Of a stretch of 64,000 nucleotides of DNA, positions 33,661 through 43,180 are shown piece by piece (the stretch's first letter is position 1; every line of letters starts with the position of its first letter). This DNA is from Sporolituus thermophilus DSM 23256 (GTDB taxonomy: Bacteria > Bacillota > Negativicutes > Sporomusales > Thermosinaceae), in the NCBI RefSeq assembly GCF_900102435.1, contig NZ_FNBU01000004.1, positions 62,001 through 126,000 on the forward strand, read 5' to 3'. The position numbers and the translations under genes are program-made. Under the pieces are notes generated by a model. It made no database searches. It had not been told where the DNA came from and saw nothing but the letters and a program-made list of their open reading frames with translations.

Positions 33661-34230
33661 ATGGGCATTATTTTAGCGTCCGCGTCGCCGCGGCGGCAGG
33701 AACTATTGCGGCAGGTAGGGTGTCAGTTCGAGATTGTTGTCAGTGATGTGATTGAGGATAACGGACAGCACGTGCCGCCTGCCGAATTGGCGGTAACACA
33801 GGCCAAGGCTAAGGCGCTTGACGTAGCGGCCAGGGTGAGCAGCGATCAGGTAGTGATCGGCGCTGATACCATTGTCGTGCTGGAGGGGCAGGTCTATGGC
33901 AAACCTGCCGATGCCGACGATGCCCGGCGCATGCTAACCGACTTGTCTGGCAAGGAACATCATGTCATTACCGGCGTGGCTGTCGTCAAGGGCCAAAACA
34001 TATGGACCGACTTTGCCGTAACCAGCGTCAGGATCCGTAATTTGTCCGCCGTGGAAATTGAACGCTATATTGCCACTGGTGAACCGATGGACAAAGCCGG
34101 CGCTTATGCTATTCAGGGCAAGGGCGCTCTCTTGGTCGAGGGTATCAGCGGTTGCTACGCCAACGTAGTGGGCTTGCCTCTGGTTACTTTGGCCGGACTC
34201 TTGAAAAAAGCAGGCGTTGAATTACTATGA
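33661..34230 (+). CDS. maf: Maf family nucleoside triphosphate pyrophosphatase
   Basis: 189 residues. ILASASPRRQELLRQVG is the Maf signature; GADTIVVLEG and the late SGCYANVVGLPL complete the active site. Maf enzymes hydrolyse dTTP, UTP or modified nucleotides and are linked to septum arrest. The ATG follows AGGAGGT. It overlaps radC by 4 bases. Confidence 0.94.
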   Translation: MGIILASASPRRQELLRQVGCQFEIVVSDVIEDNGQHVPPAELAVTQAKAKALDVAARVSSDQVVIGADTIVVLEGQVYGKPADADDARRMLTDLSGKEHHVITGVAVVKGQNIWTDFAVTSVRIRNLSAVEIERYIATGEPMDKAGAYAIQGKGALLVEGISGCYANVVGLPLVTLAGLLKKAGVELL

Positions 34231-34925
34231 AAACAACGCTGGATAAACCTTTGTTACTTAAAGAGCTGCCCGCAGAGGAGCGGCCACGGGAAAAACTGCT
34301 GGCCAAAGGTCCTCAGGCTTTAAGCAATGCCGAACTGCTGGCGATCTTGCTCCGCACCGGCACGAAAAATCAGTCGGTCATGCGTCTGGCTGAAGGACTG
34401 CTCGCCATGCAGGATGGTTTGGCTAAGGTTAGCCGGCTTACGGCTCAGGAGCTTAGCAAGATAAAAGGCATTGGCGCGGCCAAAGCCGTTACGCTTGTCG
34501 CCGCCATGGAACTTGGCAAGCGGTTGGCATCGCTCGAAGCCATGCAGCGCGCGGTCATCAGATCGCCTCAGGACATTCGGGATCTTATGATGCCACGCTT
34601 ACGCTATGAAACCAAGGAGCACTTTGTCGCTCTGCTGCTGTCGACCAAGAATCATGTTCTGGCCATGCCGGTTATCTCGGTAGGTAATCTGAACGCTTCG
34701 CTGGTTCATCCGCGGGAACTTTTCCGCGAGGCCATCAATCATAGCGCCGCCGCCGTCGCTCTTGTTCACAACCACCCGAGCGGCGACCCTACTCCCAGCC
34801 GGGAAGATATAGAAATTACCAGGAAGATGATCCAGGCGGGCGAGATCTTGGGCATTGCCGTTCTCGACCATGTAATAATCGGTGACGGCAAGTATGTTAG
34901 CCTGAAAGAAAAGGGAATAATATAA
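34227..34925 (+). CDS. radC: RadC/JAB domain DNA-repair-associated protein
   Basis: 232 residues. The N-terminal helix-hairpin-helix region (LSKIKGIGAAKAVTL) is followed by an MPN/JAB metalloprotease-like domain with HNHPSGDPTPSRED. The position between maf and mreB is conserved in Firmicutes. The biochemical function of RadC is unresolved. Confidence 0.94.
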   Translation: MKTTLDKPLLLKELPAEERPREKLLAKGPQALSNAELLAILLRTGTKNQSVMRLAEGLLAMQDGLAKVSRLTAQELSKIKGIGAAKAVTLVAAMELGKRLASLEAMQRAVIRSPQDIRDLMMPRLRYETKEHFVALLLSTKNHVLAMPVISVGNLNASLVHPRELFREAINHSAAAVALVHNHPSGDPTPSREDIEITRKMIQAGEILGIAVLDHVIIGDGKYVSLKEKGII

Positions 34926-34957
34926 TTAGTTTTATGTGTTGATGAAAGGAGTATTAA

Positions 34958-35998
<1,041 letters not shown>

Positions 35999-36012
35999 GG
36001 GGGAGGCCCGCG

Positions 36013-36912
36013 GTGCGTTTTTTTCGAAAAAAAGCGGTCCTGTTAACAGTAGCGGTATTGACCGTCTTTTCGCTGGCCTTCTTCGCTGCCCGCGGCAAAT
36101 ACCAGTTCACCGTTTTGGAGCAAGTGGTGACGACGGTGCTGGCGCCGGTAGAATCACTGGTGGCCCAAATTGGCTTTAGTGTTCGCCGGGCAACATCCTC
36201 TTCCTGGCAGTTGGTGACCGCATATCGCGAAAACCAGCAGCTTAGGGCCGAAATCGAACAACTCAGACAAACCAACCTGAACGTGACGGAAATTCTTGCC
36301 GAAAACGCACGACTGCGGGCCATGCTCGACTATAAAAAAGGAGCGCCGCAGTTTGATTTTGTAACGGCGGCAGTGATCGCGCGCGATCCGGGCACATGGA
36401 CAAATGTGATTGTTATTAACCGCGGGGCAGCCGATGGCCTGACCAAGGACATGCCGGTCGTCACGCCGCGAGGACTGGTAGGCAACGTTGTCCAGGTGTA
36501 CCAAACGACGGCCAAGGTACAGCTTATTTTAGACCCGCGCAGCGCTGTCGGCGCCATGGTGCAGCGACCCGAATCACGGGTAGCGGCTATTGTCGAAGGG
36601 ACCGGCGCCAATCCGCTGGCGCCCCGCATGGTTAACCTGGCCCGCGATGCCGATATTATTAAAGGTGATAAAATTATTACCTCCGGTTTTGGCGGTATTT
36701 ACCCCAAGGGGCTTTTGATTGGCGAGGTTACTGACATCGTCAACGAAGAAGGCGGGCTGTTAAAATATGCTATCTTGAAGCCGGCTGTCGATTTTGATAG
36801 ACTAGAAGAGGTTATGGTAATCGTCCGTTCTCGCGAACCCGTGCCTGCTATGCCGGCGCCGTCGCCTGCCGGAAAAAGCGCGCCTGCGACGCCGAAAGGA
36901 GCGGGAGGATGA
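36013..36912 (+). CDS. mreC: Rod shape-determining protein MreC
   Basis: 299 residues from GTG after GGGAGG. One N-terminal membrane helix (about residues 8-24), a coiled coil (residues 70-105) and the MreC beta domain (ARDPGTWTNVIVINRG, ITSGFGGIYPKGLLIGEV) are followed by a Pro/Ala-rich tail. It overlaps mreD by 4 bases. Confidence 0.95.
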   Translation: MRFFRKKAVLLTVAVLTVFSLAFFAARGKYQFTVLEQVVTTVLAPVESLVAQIGFSVRRATSSSWQLVTAYRENQQLRAEIEQLRQTNLNVTEILAENARLRAMLDYKKGAPQFDFVTAAVIARDPGTWTNVIVINRGAADGLTKDMPVVTPRGLVGNVVQVYQTTAKVQLILDPRSAVGAMVQRPESRVAAIVEGTGANPLAPRMVNLARDADIIKGDKIITSGFGGIYPKGLLIGEVTDIVNEEGGLLKYAILKPAVDFDRLEEVMVIVRSREPVPAMPAPSPAGKSAPATPKGAGG

Positions 36913-37403
36913 GGACGCTCATATGGTCGGGGCTTATTCTGATTGCGATAATTTTTCAGGCGGCCGTGGTCCCGCTCATTGCCTATAAGGGAGTGCGGCC
37001 CGATTTACTTCTGATTATTGCCGTTTCCACCGGTCTGCTCTTGGGCAAAGAACAGGGAGTGGGCGTCGGTTTTTTTGCCGGCCTGGTCCAGGACTTGGCG
37101 TCAGGCAATATCTTTGGACTTAATACGCTGGCCAAAATGGCGGCCGGTTATGTGGCCGGTCTGGCGGAACGCAAGGTCTTTAAAGAAAACGTCCTGCTGC
37201 CGGTGCTGGCTACCGTCGCCGCTACCCTGTTTCACGGCGCTATCATTGTGGTGCTGCTTGCCGGTTTGGGGTATAAGGTCGATATTGCGGCGGCTTTTAT
37301 TTATAACTTTTTACCGCAACTTGCGTATAATGTAGTTTTGGCCATTCCTGTCCATCTGCTGGTGGTTCGCGTCAGCCGGATTGGCAATTCTCCCCGCGCC
37401 TGA
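36909..37403 (+). CDS. mreD: Rod shape-determining protein MreD
   Basis: 164 residues with five membrane segments. GVRPDLLLIIAVSTGLLLG and AGLVQDLASGNIFGLNTLAK are family blocks. It links MreC to the elongation machinery. Confidence 0.93.
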   Translation: MRTLIWSGLILIAIIFQAAVVPLIAYKGVRPDLLLIIAVSTGLLLGKEQGVGVGFFAGLVQDLASGNIFGLNTLAKMAAGYVAGLAERKVFKENVLLPVLATVAATLFHGAIIVVLLAGLGYKVDIAAAFIYNFLPQLAYNVVLAIPVHLLVVRVSRIGNSPRA

Positions 37404-37419
37404 TTAAGCGGGGGTTTTT
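37392..37419 (+). terminator. Short terminator overlapping the mreD end
   Basis: CCCCGC (37392-37397) pairs with GCGGGG (37408-37413), followed by five T. The stem starts inside the last mreD codons. It could lower transcription of the PBP2 gene. Confidence 0.55.
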
Positions 37420-37441
37420 GGTTAGAAAGGAGGGGTGTTGG

Positions 37442-39274
37442 GTGCTGGTCAAACGGATTAACCACCGCTTTGACGTGCTGGCGATAATCATTATCCTGGT
37501 GTTCGTCGCGCTTGTCAGTCGTCTGGCATTTTTGCAGGTGGTACAAGGTAAATATTACGAGCAACTGGCAGACGGCAACCGTATCCGGCTTATTCCTATT
37601 ATGGCCCCCCGCGGCATTTTCTATGACCGTAACGGGATGACGCTGGTATCCAACCGCCCCGGTTTTACCGTATCGCTCTTGCCGATTACCGGGCCTGTGC
37701 CGCCGGAAGTAGTGGACAAGCTGGCCGGGATTTTGGGGATGAAGCGGGAAGAAATTGAGACCAAAATAAAACAGCACACCGGCACCTTTGAACCCATCCG
37801 CATCAAGACCGATATTGGCCCGGAAATCGTGACGAAAATCGAGGAGCGGCGCAGTGAGCTTCCCGGTGTGGTAATCGAGATCCAGCCTGTCCGCAACTAT
37901 GTTTATAACGAACTCGGCGCGCATGTTTTCGGCTATGTCGGCGAGATCAACGATACGGAACTGGAAAAAAAGAAAGCCGAAGGCTATAAAATCGGCGACA
38001 TTATCGGCAAAGCCGGGTTGGAACGGGTGTATGACCGTCAGTTGCGCGGGGTTGACGGCGGCGGCCAGGTAGAGGTTGACGTAACCGGCCGGCCGGTACA
38101 GATTTTGGGCAAAAAAGATCCGGTCCCGGGCAACAATCTTGTTTTGACTCTCGATTACCGGGTACAAAAGGCGGCCGAAGCTGCTATTGACGAACAGCTT
38201 AAATATCTGCAGACCAAGACCGAATATATTAACGCGAAAGCGGCGGCGGCCGTGGTAATGAACCCGAAAACAGGCGAGATTATAGCCATGGTCAGCCGGC
38301 CGGCCTTCAATCCTAATCTGTTTAACGGCGGTATCTCGGCTAAAGACTGGAAGGCGATTAACGAAAATCCCTTTGACCCGATGACGAATAAGGCTATTTC
38401 CGGGGAATATCCGCCTGGTTCAACTTTTAAAATCGTGACCGGGGCAGCCGCCCTGGAACTGGGAAAAGTTACGCCTGAGGAAAAAATTCTGGACACCGGC
38501 AAACACTGGCTCATTCCCAAAGGCAACGCAATGGGCGAGGCCCTTGGCTGGATTAACTTTAAGGAAGCGTTATCCAAGTCGGACAACGTATATTTCTACG
38601 AGATGGGCAACCGGCTTGGCATCGACAATCTGGAGAAGTACGCACGGATGTTTGGCCTGGGTGCTCCCACCGGTATAAACCTGCCCGGCGAAATGGACGG
38701 GCTGGTGGCCAACCGCCGTTATAAGGAAAAAGTATACGGCGAAGACTGGTACTTATCTGAAACTTTTGATGCGGCCATTGGTCAGGGTTTTCAATTGGCG
38801 ACGCCGCTGCAATTAGCGATGCTTATCAGTGAAGTGGCTAATGGCGGTTATCGCTACCGGCCTTATCTGGTAAGCAAAATTACCGGGCCGGACGGAAGTG
38901 TTATCAAAACCTTTCAGCCTGAAGTCGTAGGCAAGGTCGAGCTTTCGCCGCAGACGCTGGGCCTGATCCGCGAGGCGCTGAGCGAGGTGGCCAAGGAAGG
39001 TGGTACGGCCGGGGAAGTCTTCCGCGATTTCCCGATCACCATTGCCGGCAAGACAGGGACGGCGGAAAACCCCCATGGCGACGACCACGGCTGGTTTGTG
39101 GCCTACGCGCCTTATGAAGACCCGCGGGTCGCCGTGGCGATAATTGTGGAACAGGGCGGCTTCGGCGCTTCCTCCGCCGTGCCCATTGCTAAGAAAATCT
39201 TTGAGGCGGCCTTTAACCTAAATCAGCCGCCGAGCGAGGAACAGCGCGTGTATCAACCGCATACCGCCTTATAA
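37442..39274 (+). CDS. mrdA: Penicillin-binding protein 2 (elongation transpeptidase)
   Basis: About 610 residues from GTG at 37442, after AAGGAGGGG. An N-terminal membrane helix is followed by the dimerisation domain (PRGIFYDRNG) and a transpeptidase domain. Catalytic motifs are SxxK in PPGSTFKI, SxN in SKSDN and KTGT in AGKTGTAEN. It crosslinks side-wall peptidoglycan with RodA. A terminator closes the mre operon after it. Confidence 0.95.
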   Translation: MLVKRINHRFDVLAIIIILVFVALVSRLAFLQVVQGKYYEQLADGNRIRLIPIMAPRGIFYDRNGMTLVSNRPGFTVSLLPITGPVPPEVVDKLAGILGMKREEIETKIKQHTGTFEPIRIKTDIGPEIVTKIEERRSELPGVVIEIQPVRNYVYNELGAHVFGYVGEINDTELEKKKAEGYKIGDIIGKAGLERVYDRQLRGVDGGGQVEVDVTGRPVQILGKKDPVPGNNLVLTLDYRVQKAAEAAIDEQLKYLQTKTEYINAKAAAAVVMNPKTGEIIAMVSRPAFNPNLFNGGISAKDWKAINENPFDPMTNKAISGEYPPGSTFKIVTGAAALELGKVTPEEKILDTGKHWLIPKGNAMGEALGWINFKEALSKSDNVYFYEMGNRLGIDNLEKYARMFGLGAPTGINLPGEMDGLVANRRYKEKVYGEDWYLSETFDAAIGQGFQLATPLQLAMLISEVANGGYRYRPYLVSKITGPDGSVIKTFQPEVVGKVELSPQTLGLIREALSEVAKEGGTAGEVFRDFPITIAGKTGTAENPHGDDHGWFVAYAPYEDPRVAVAIIVEQGGFGASSAVPIAKKIFEAAFNLNQPPSEEQRVYQPHTAL

Positions 39275-39290
39275 GCATAGCGGCATATGA

Positions 39291-39329
39291 AAACGGAAAA
39301 AGGGGCCAGGCGCGCCCCTTTTTCCGTTT
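39291..39329 (+). terminator. Intrinsic terminator after mrdA
   Basis: A 16-bp perfect stem (39291-39306 with 39314-39329) starting at AAACGGAAAAAGGGGC. Confidence 0.85.
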
Positions 39330-39332
39330 CCG

Positions 39333-39361
39333 GCAGGAATATTTCGTCTGGGCCGCGAATT
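39333..39361 (+). promoter_or_regulatory. Sigma-H-like promoter of minCDE
   Basis: GCAGGAATATTT and CGCGAATTT, with GAAT at 39357-39360, have the 24-base offset seen elsewhere. It is the only promoter-like element between the mrdA terminator and minC. Confidence 0.55.
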
Positions 39362-39405
39362 TAATTGCAGAGATTCAGTGTATATGGTAAAATTTGGGAG
39401 AGAAT

Positions 39406-40020
39406 ATGGCGGAAACTGTAGTATTTAAAGGTACCAAGGGTGGTCTTAGACTGCTCTTTGATGAAACAGAAGATTTTGCCGTCGTCTTACAGCAGTTAGC
39501 CGCAAAGCTGGAGCAGGCAGCCGCATTCTTTACCGCCGGCGCCAGCATTGCCGTCCCGGCGGCAGCAACATTCATGCCTGAGCAGCGGCAGCAGCTCCGC
39601 GACCTGTTGGCCCGGTATGGTTTGATCATGGCCGAACCGGACGAACTAGCGCCGACCAAGCGGGAAGAGGCGCCGCTACCCGCTGGCCAGGACAAGCCGT
39701 CAGTACTGGTGATCGGCAAGACGCTGCGCGGCGGTCAGAAAGTGGAATATGAGGGCGCCATTATTGTGGCCGGTGATGTAAATCCGGGCGCCGTCGTCAT
39801 TGCCGGCGGCGATATAACCGTTCTCGGCGCCTGCCGGGGCGTTGCCCATGCGGGCGCTTACGGTAACCGGCAGGCAACCATTACTGCCGACCGGCTTATG
39901 GCCACACAACTTAGAATTGCCGATTTAATAGCCCGTGCGCCTGATCAGCTGGAAGAGCCGCAGTGTCCGGAGCGGGCGCGCATCGTGGGCGAAGCGGTAA
40001 TTATTGAGCCAGCCAATTAG
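39406..40020 (+). CDS. minC: Septum site-determining protein MinC
   Basis: 204 residues. A variable N-terminal domain is followed by the MinC C-terminal beta helix (VLVIGKTLRGGQKVEYEGAI, VVIAGGDITVLGACRGVAHAG). It blocks FtsZ assembly away from midcell. GGGAGAG lies before the ATG at 39406. Confidence 0.94.
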   Translation: MAETVVFKGTKGGLRLLFDETEDFAVVLQQLAAKLEQAAAFFTAGASIAVPAAATFMPEQRQQLRDLLARYGLIMAEPDELAPTKREEAPLPAGQDKPSVLVIGKTLRGGQKVEYEGAIIVAGDVNPGAVVIAGGDITVLGACRGVAHAGAYGNRQATITADRLMATQLRIADLIARAPDQLEEPQCPERARIVGEAVIIEPAN

Positions 40021-40037
40021 TGACGAGGAGGAATTAG

Positions 40038-40829
40038 ATGGGAGAGGTCATTGTTATAACATCAGGCAAAGGCGGCGTTGGCAAGACGACGACTACCGCT
40101 AACCTGGGAACAGGCTTTGCCCTTCAGGGTAAGCGGGTCGTACTTGTTGATGCAGATATCGGCCTGCGCAACCTGGATGTGGTAATGGGCCTGGAAAATC
40201 GTATCGTCTACGATTTGGTCGATGTCACCGAGGGCAACTGCCGGCTAAAGCAAGCGTTAATCCGCGACAAGCGTTATGAAACGCTGTATTTGTTGCCGGC
40301 GGCCCAGACCCGGGATAAAACGGCGGTGAGTCCAGACCAAATGAAGCAGTTGTGTCAGGATTTGGCGCAGGACTTTGACTATGTAATCATTGACTGTCCT
40401 GCCGGCATTGAACAAGGCTTTAAGAATGCCATTGCCGGCGCTGACCGGGCGATTATTGTGACTACGCCCGAAGTTTCGGCGGTACGGGATGCCGACCGTA
40501 TCATCGGTCTTTTGGAAGCCGAAGGCAAACACAATCCTAAGCTCATTATCAACCGGATCCGGCCCCATATGGTGAAAAAGGGCGACATGATGGATATTGA
40601 CGACATCATCGAAATTCTGGCTATCGACCTTTTGGGCATTATTCCCGAAGATGAGTATATCGTTATTTCCACGAATCGCGGGGAGCCCGCGGTGGCCAAT
40701 CCGGCTTCCCTGGCCAGCACGGCTTACAAAAATATCGTCCGGCGGCTAATGGGTGAAAATGTGCCGCTAATGACATTGGAAGCCGAGGAAGGGTTTTTCG
40801 GCAAACTGAAAAAAATTTTCGGCCTGTAA
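40038..40829 (+). CDS. minD: Septum site-determining protein MinD
   Basis: 263 residues of the ParA/MinD ATPase family. Deviant Walker A is TSGKGGVGKTTTTANLG, followed by DADIGLRNLDVVMG and the Walker B IDCPAGIE. The C-terminal FFGKLKKIFGL is the amphipathic membrane-targeting helix. A typical AGGAGG ribosome site is present. Confidence 0.97.
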   Translation: MGEVIVITSGKGGVGKTTTTANLGTGFALQGKRVVLVDADIGLRNLDVVMGLENRIVYDLVDVTEGNCRLKQALIRDKRYETLYLLPAAQTRDKTAVSPDQMKQLCQDLAQDFDYVIIDCPAGIEQGFKNAIAGADRAIIVTTPEVSAVRDADRIIGLLEAEGKHNPKLIINRIRPHMVKKGDMMDIDDIIEILAIDLLGIIPEDEYIVISTNRGEPAVANPASLASTAYKNIVRRLMGENVPLMTLEAEEGFFGKLKKIFGL

Positions 40830-40847
40830 GGTTAGGAGGGGAGCGGC

Positions 40848-41129
40848 GTGTTTGAGTTGTTGCAGAAAGTGTTCGGCAAAGAGACGGGTGGGTCAAAGGA
40901 CATCGCGAAAGAACGGCTGCGGTTGGTGCTGGTCCACGATCGGGTCAACGTTTCGCCACAGTTTATGGAAGTTTTGAAAGAGGACATGATTAAGGTTATC
41001 TCCAATTACATGGAGATTAACGAACGGGAAATGGAAGTTCAGCTTACCCATACCAACAGTTCGGTAGCATTGGTGGCCAATATTCCTGTTAACCGTATGA
41101 AACGCAGCGCTTTGATGCCCGAGCCATAA
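40848..41129 (+). CDS. minE: Cell division topological specificity factor MinE
   Basis: 93 residues from GTG after GGAGGGG. The N-terminal amphipathic segment (FELLQKVFGK), the MinD-interacting strand (AKERLRLVLVHDR) and the dimer domain are recognisable. MinE drives MinCD oscillation. Its presence beside spore-formation genes separates this organism from Bacillus, which uses DivIVA and MinJ instead. Confidence 0.94.
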   Translation: MFELLQKVFGKETGGSKDIAKERLRLVLVHDRVNVSPQFMEVLKEDMIKVISNYMEINEREMEVQLTHTNSSVALVANIPVNRMKRSALMPEP

Positions 41130-41151
41130 AAGCAGGGGTAGCCCTGCTTTT
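41128..41151 (+). terminator. Intrinsic terminator after minE
   Basis: AAAAGCAGGG and CCCTGCTTTT pair around GTAG. Confidence 0.8.
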
Positions 41152-41168
41152 GTCACTTTAAGTGCGCC

Positions 41169-41197
41169 TGGACGACGGCGGCGTTTGGGATTATAAT
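41169..41197 (+). promoter_or_regulatory. Sigma-A-type promoter of rodA
   Basis: TGGACG (41169-41174) and TATAAT (41192-41197) with 17 bases between. Confidence 0.6.
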
Positions 41198-41232
41198 ATA
41201 ACCGAAATTTGTTTAAGATAAGGAAAATAGGA

Positions 41233-42339
41233 ATGTTAAACCGTCGTTTACTGAAAAATCTCGATTACACGGTTATCACCGTGACCGTGCTGCTGATCAT
41301 GATTAGTTTGGTCATCATTGGCAGTGCCACCCATATTAATACGCCGAGCGAGGACCGTTATTGGTATGTGCAGCGCCAGGGCTTGTTCGCCCTTATTAAC
41401 TTCGTGTTAATTTTTATCATGCTCCATTTCGACTACAAGGTGCTAAGCAAGTATGCCAATATCCTGTACGTCTTCAACCTGGTCATGCTGCTGGCGGTCA
41501 TGTTTGTCGGCACTTCCGCCCTCGGCGCCCAGCGTTGGATTCAAATCGGGCCGATTACCCTGCAGCCCTCCGAATTTTCAAAACTGATTATGATTATTTG
41601 CCTGGCGCATATGCTGGATAAGCGCATGAATAAGCTTAACACTTTCAAAGACATTATTCCCGTCTTTATCTTTGTGGGCGTCCCCTTTCTCCTGGTGCTC
41701 AAGCAGCCTGACCTCGGCACGTCCCTCGTCTTTCTGGCCATTCTGTTCGGGATGCTTTTTATAGCCGGTATCAGCATTAAGCACTTGCTGGCCATTTTTG
41801 GCGCCGGCGCCGCCTTTATGCCGATTTTTTGGCATTTTCTCAAAGACTATCAGAAAAAGCGGCTCATTGTCTTTATGGACCCCAGCGTTGACCCGCTCGG
41901 GTCGGGTTACCACATTATCCAGTCCAAGATTGCCATCGGCTCCGGCATGCTCTTTGGCAAAGGTCTTTTTGCCGGTACGCAGAGTCAGCTTAACTTTTTG
42001 CCCGAAAACCATACCGACTTCATTTTTGCCGTCATTGGCGAAGAACTGGGGTTTGTCGGTGCCGTTGCCATTCTTCTGCTGTATTTTATTCTCCTGTATC
42101 GCGGCGTGAAGATTGCCGCCGCCGCCAAGGATAACTTTGGTACGCTGCTGGCGGCCGGTATCACGTCAATGCTGACTTTCCACGTACTTGTCAACGTAGG
42201 TATGACGGCGGGCATCATGCCGGTGACCGGTATTCCGCTGCCGCTGATGAGCTATGGGGTAAGTTCGCTTACCACCAACCTAATGAGTATTGGTCTCTTG
42301 CTAAATATCTATATGCGGCGACAGAAAATCCTCTTTTGA
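41233..42339 (+). CDS. rodA: Rod-shape peptidoglycan polymerase RodA
   Basis: About 368 residues of the SEDS family with ten membrane segments. Signatures are QRWIQIGPITLQPSEFSK, LKQPDLGTSLVF and the late GIPLPLMSYGVSSLTTNL. The ATG at 41233 follows AAGGAAAA. It polymerises glycan strands with the PBP2 encoded at 37442-39274. FtsW is the alternative name for this fold, but the mre context favours RodA. Confidence 0.92.
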   Translation: MLNRRLLKNLDYTVITVTVLLIMISLVIIGSATHINTPSEDRYWYVQRQGLFALINFVLIFIMLHFDYKVLSKYANILYVFNLVMLLAVMFVGTSALGAQRWIQIGPITLQPSEFSKLIMIICLAHMLDKRMNKLNTFKDIIPVFIFVGVPFLLVLKQPDLGTSLVFLAILFGMLFIAGISIKHLLAIFGAGAAFMPIFWHFLKDYQKKRLIVFMDPSVDPLGSGYHIIQSKIAIGSGMLFGKGLFAGTQSQLNFLPENHTDFIFAVIGEELGFVGAVAILLLYFILLYRGVKIAAAAKDNFGTLLAAGITSMLTFHVLVNVGMTAGIMPVTGIPLPLMSYGVSSLTTNLMSIGLLLNIYMRRQKILF

Positions 42340-42341
42340 CT

Positions 42342-42375
42342 AAAAGAGTGCACAATTAGGCTTGTGCACTCTTTT
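42342..42375 (+). terminator. Intrinsic terminator after rodA
   Basis: A perfect 14-bp stem, AAAAGAGTGCACAA with its complement, around TTAGGC. Confidence 0.85.
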
Positions 42376-42447
42376 GTTATATTTAAACGGCTTTGTCATA
42401 TATATTGCATAAGAACTTATTTTCCGCATGCAGGTGGAGGGATGGCG

Positions 42448-43176
42448 ATGGCAAAGCTGTGGCATAGATGGAAAAACCGCTGGGACAGCAGGGACTATCA
42501 TTGGCAGTACCGTGATGACGAAGTGGATTACGGCTGGCTCAAACGCACGGCGGTGGCAACACTTATTTTTTCCGTTGTCTACATCGCCCATGTTTCCGAG
42601 ACGGTAGTCGGCAGATTGGTAGATGACGGCATCCGCTACATCCTTGCTACGGAAACGGATTTTGCCTATCTTGCCGACCGGTTGGCAAACTACGCGCCAC
42701 ACGGGTTTGACACGACGGTGCTCAAACGGGTCCAGACGACTGTTTCCCGTCCGGCCGATCCGCTCTTGTATATGAGTAAGCCCGTGGACGGTAACATTGT
42801 TGCTCCTTTTGGCTGGCGGACCCACCCGGTGCTCAAACAGCAAATGCTGCATGAAGGCATTGATATCGAAGCGCCGCTGGGGGCCAGCGTTAAGGCGGCA
42901 GCGCCAGGCAAGGTAAAAATGGTTACGGACAGCGCCCAATACGGCCGGGTGGTCATTATCGAACATAGCCAGGAAGTGGAAACGCTTTACGGGCATTTAG
43001 GCGAAGTGCTTGTAAAACCAAATGAACCGGTCAGCCAGGGCCAGGTAATCGCCCGAGTGGGCAAAACCGGCATCACGGCCGGGCCGCTTTTGTACTTTGA
43101 GGTCAGGGAAAAGGGCAAACCGGTAGATCCGCTGACACGGCTTAAAGGAACATACCCGGACAAAGAGGGGAAGTGA
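42448..43176 (+). CDS. SpoIVFA-like protein with a degenerate LytM domain
   Basis: 242 residues. A membrane helix (about residues 33-50) is followed by an M23/LytM domain at residues 112-235. His135 and Asp139 of the first zinc motif (HEGID) are kept, but the second motif, HxH in PHLHFE of active enzymes, reads PLLYFE (residues 213-218). It should therefore not be a working endopeptidase. In Bacillus, SpoIVFA is a LytM-domain inhibitor and anchor of the protease SpoIVFB and is encoded at this place, just before spoIVFB. The ATG at 42448 is used because GGAGG is 7 bases upstream. Confidence 0.82.
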   Translation: MAKLWHRWKNRWDSRDYHWQYRDDEVDYGWLKRTAVATLIFSVVYIAHVSETVVGRLVDDGIRYILATETDFAYLADRLANYAPHGFDTTVLKRVQTTVSRPADPLLYMSKPVDGNIVAPFGWRTHPVLKQQMLHEGIDIEAPLGASVKAAAPGKVKMVTDSAQYGRVVIIEHSQEVETLYGHLGEVLVKPNEPVSQGQVIARVGKTGITAGPLLYFEVREKGKPVDPLTRLKGTYPDKEGK

Positions 43177-43180
43177 CAGT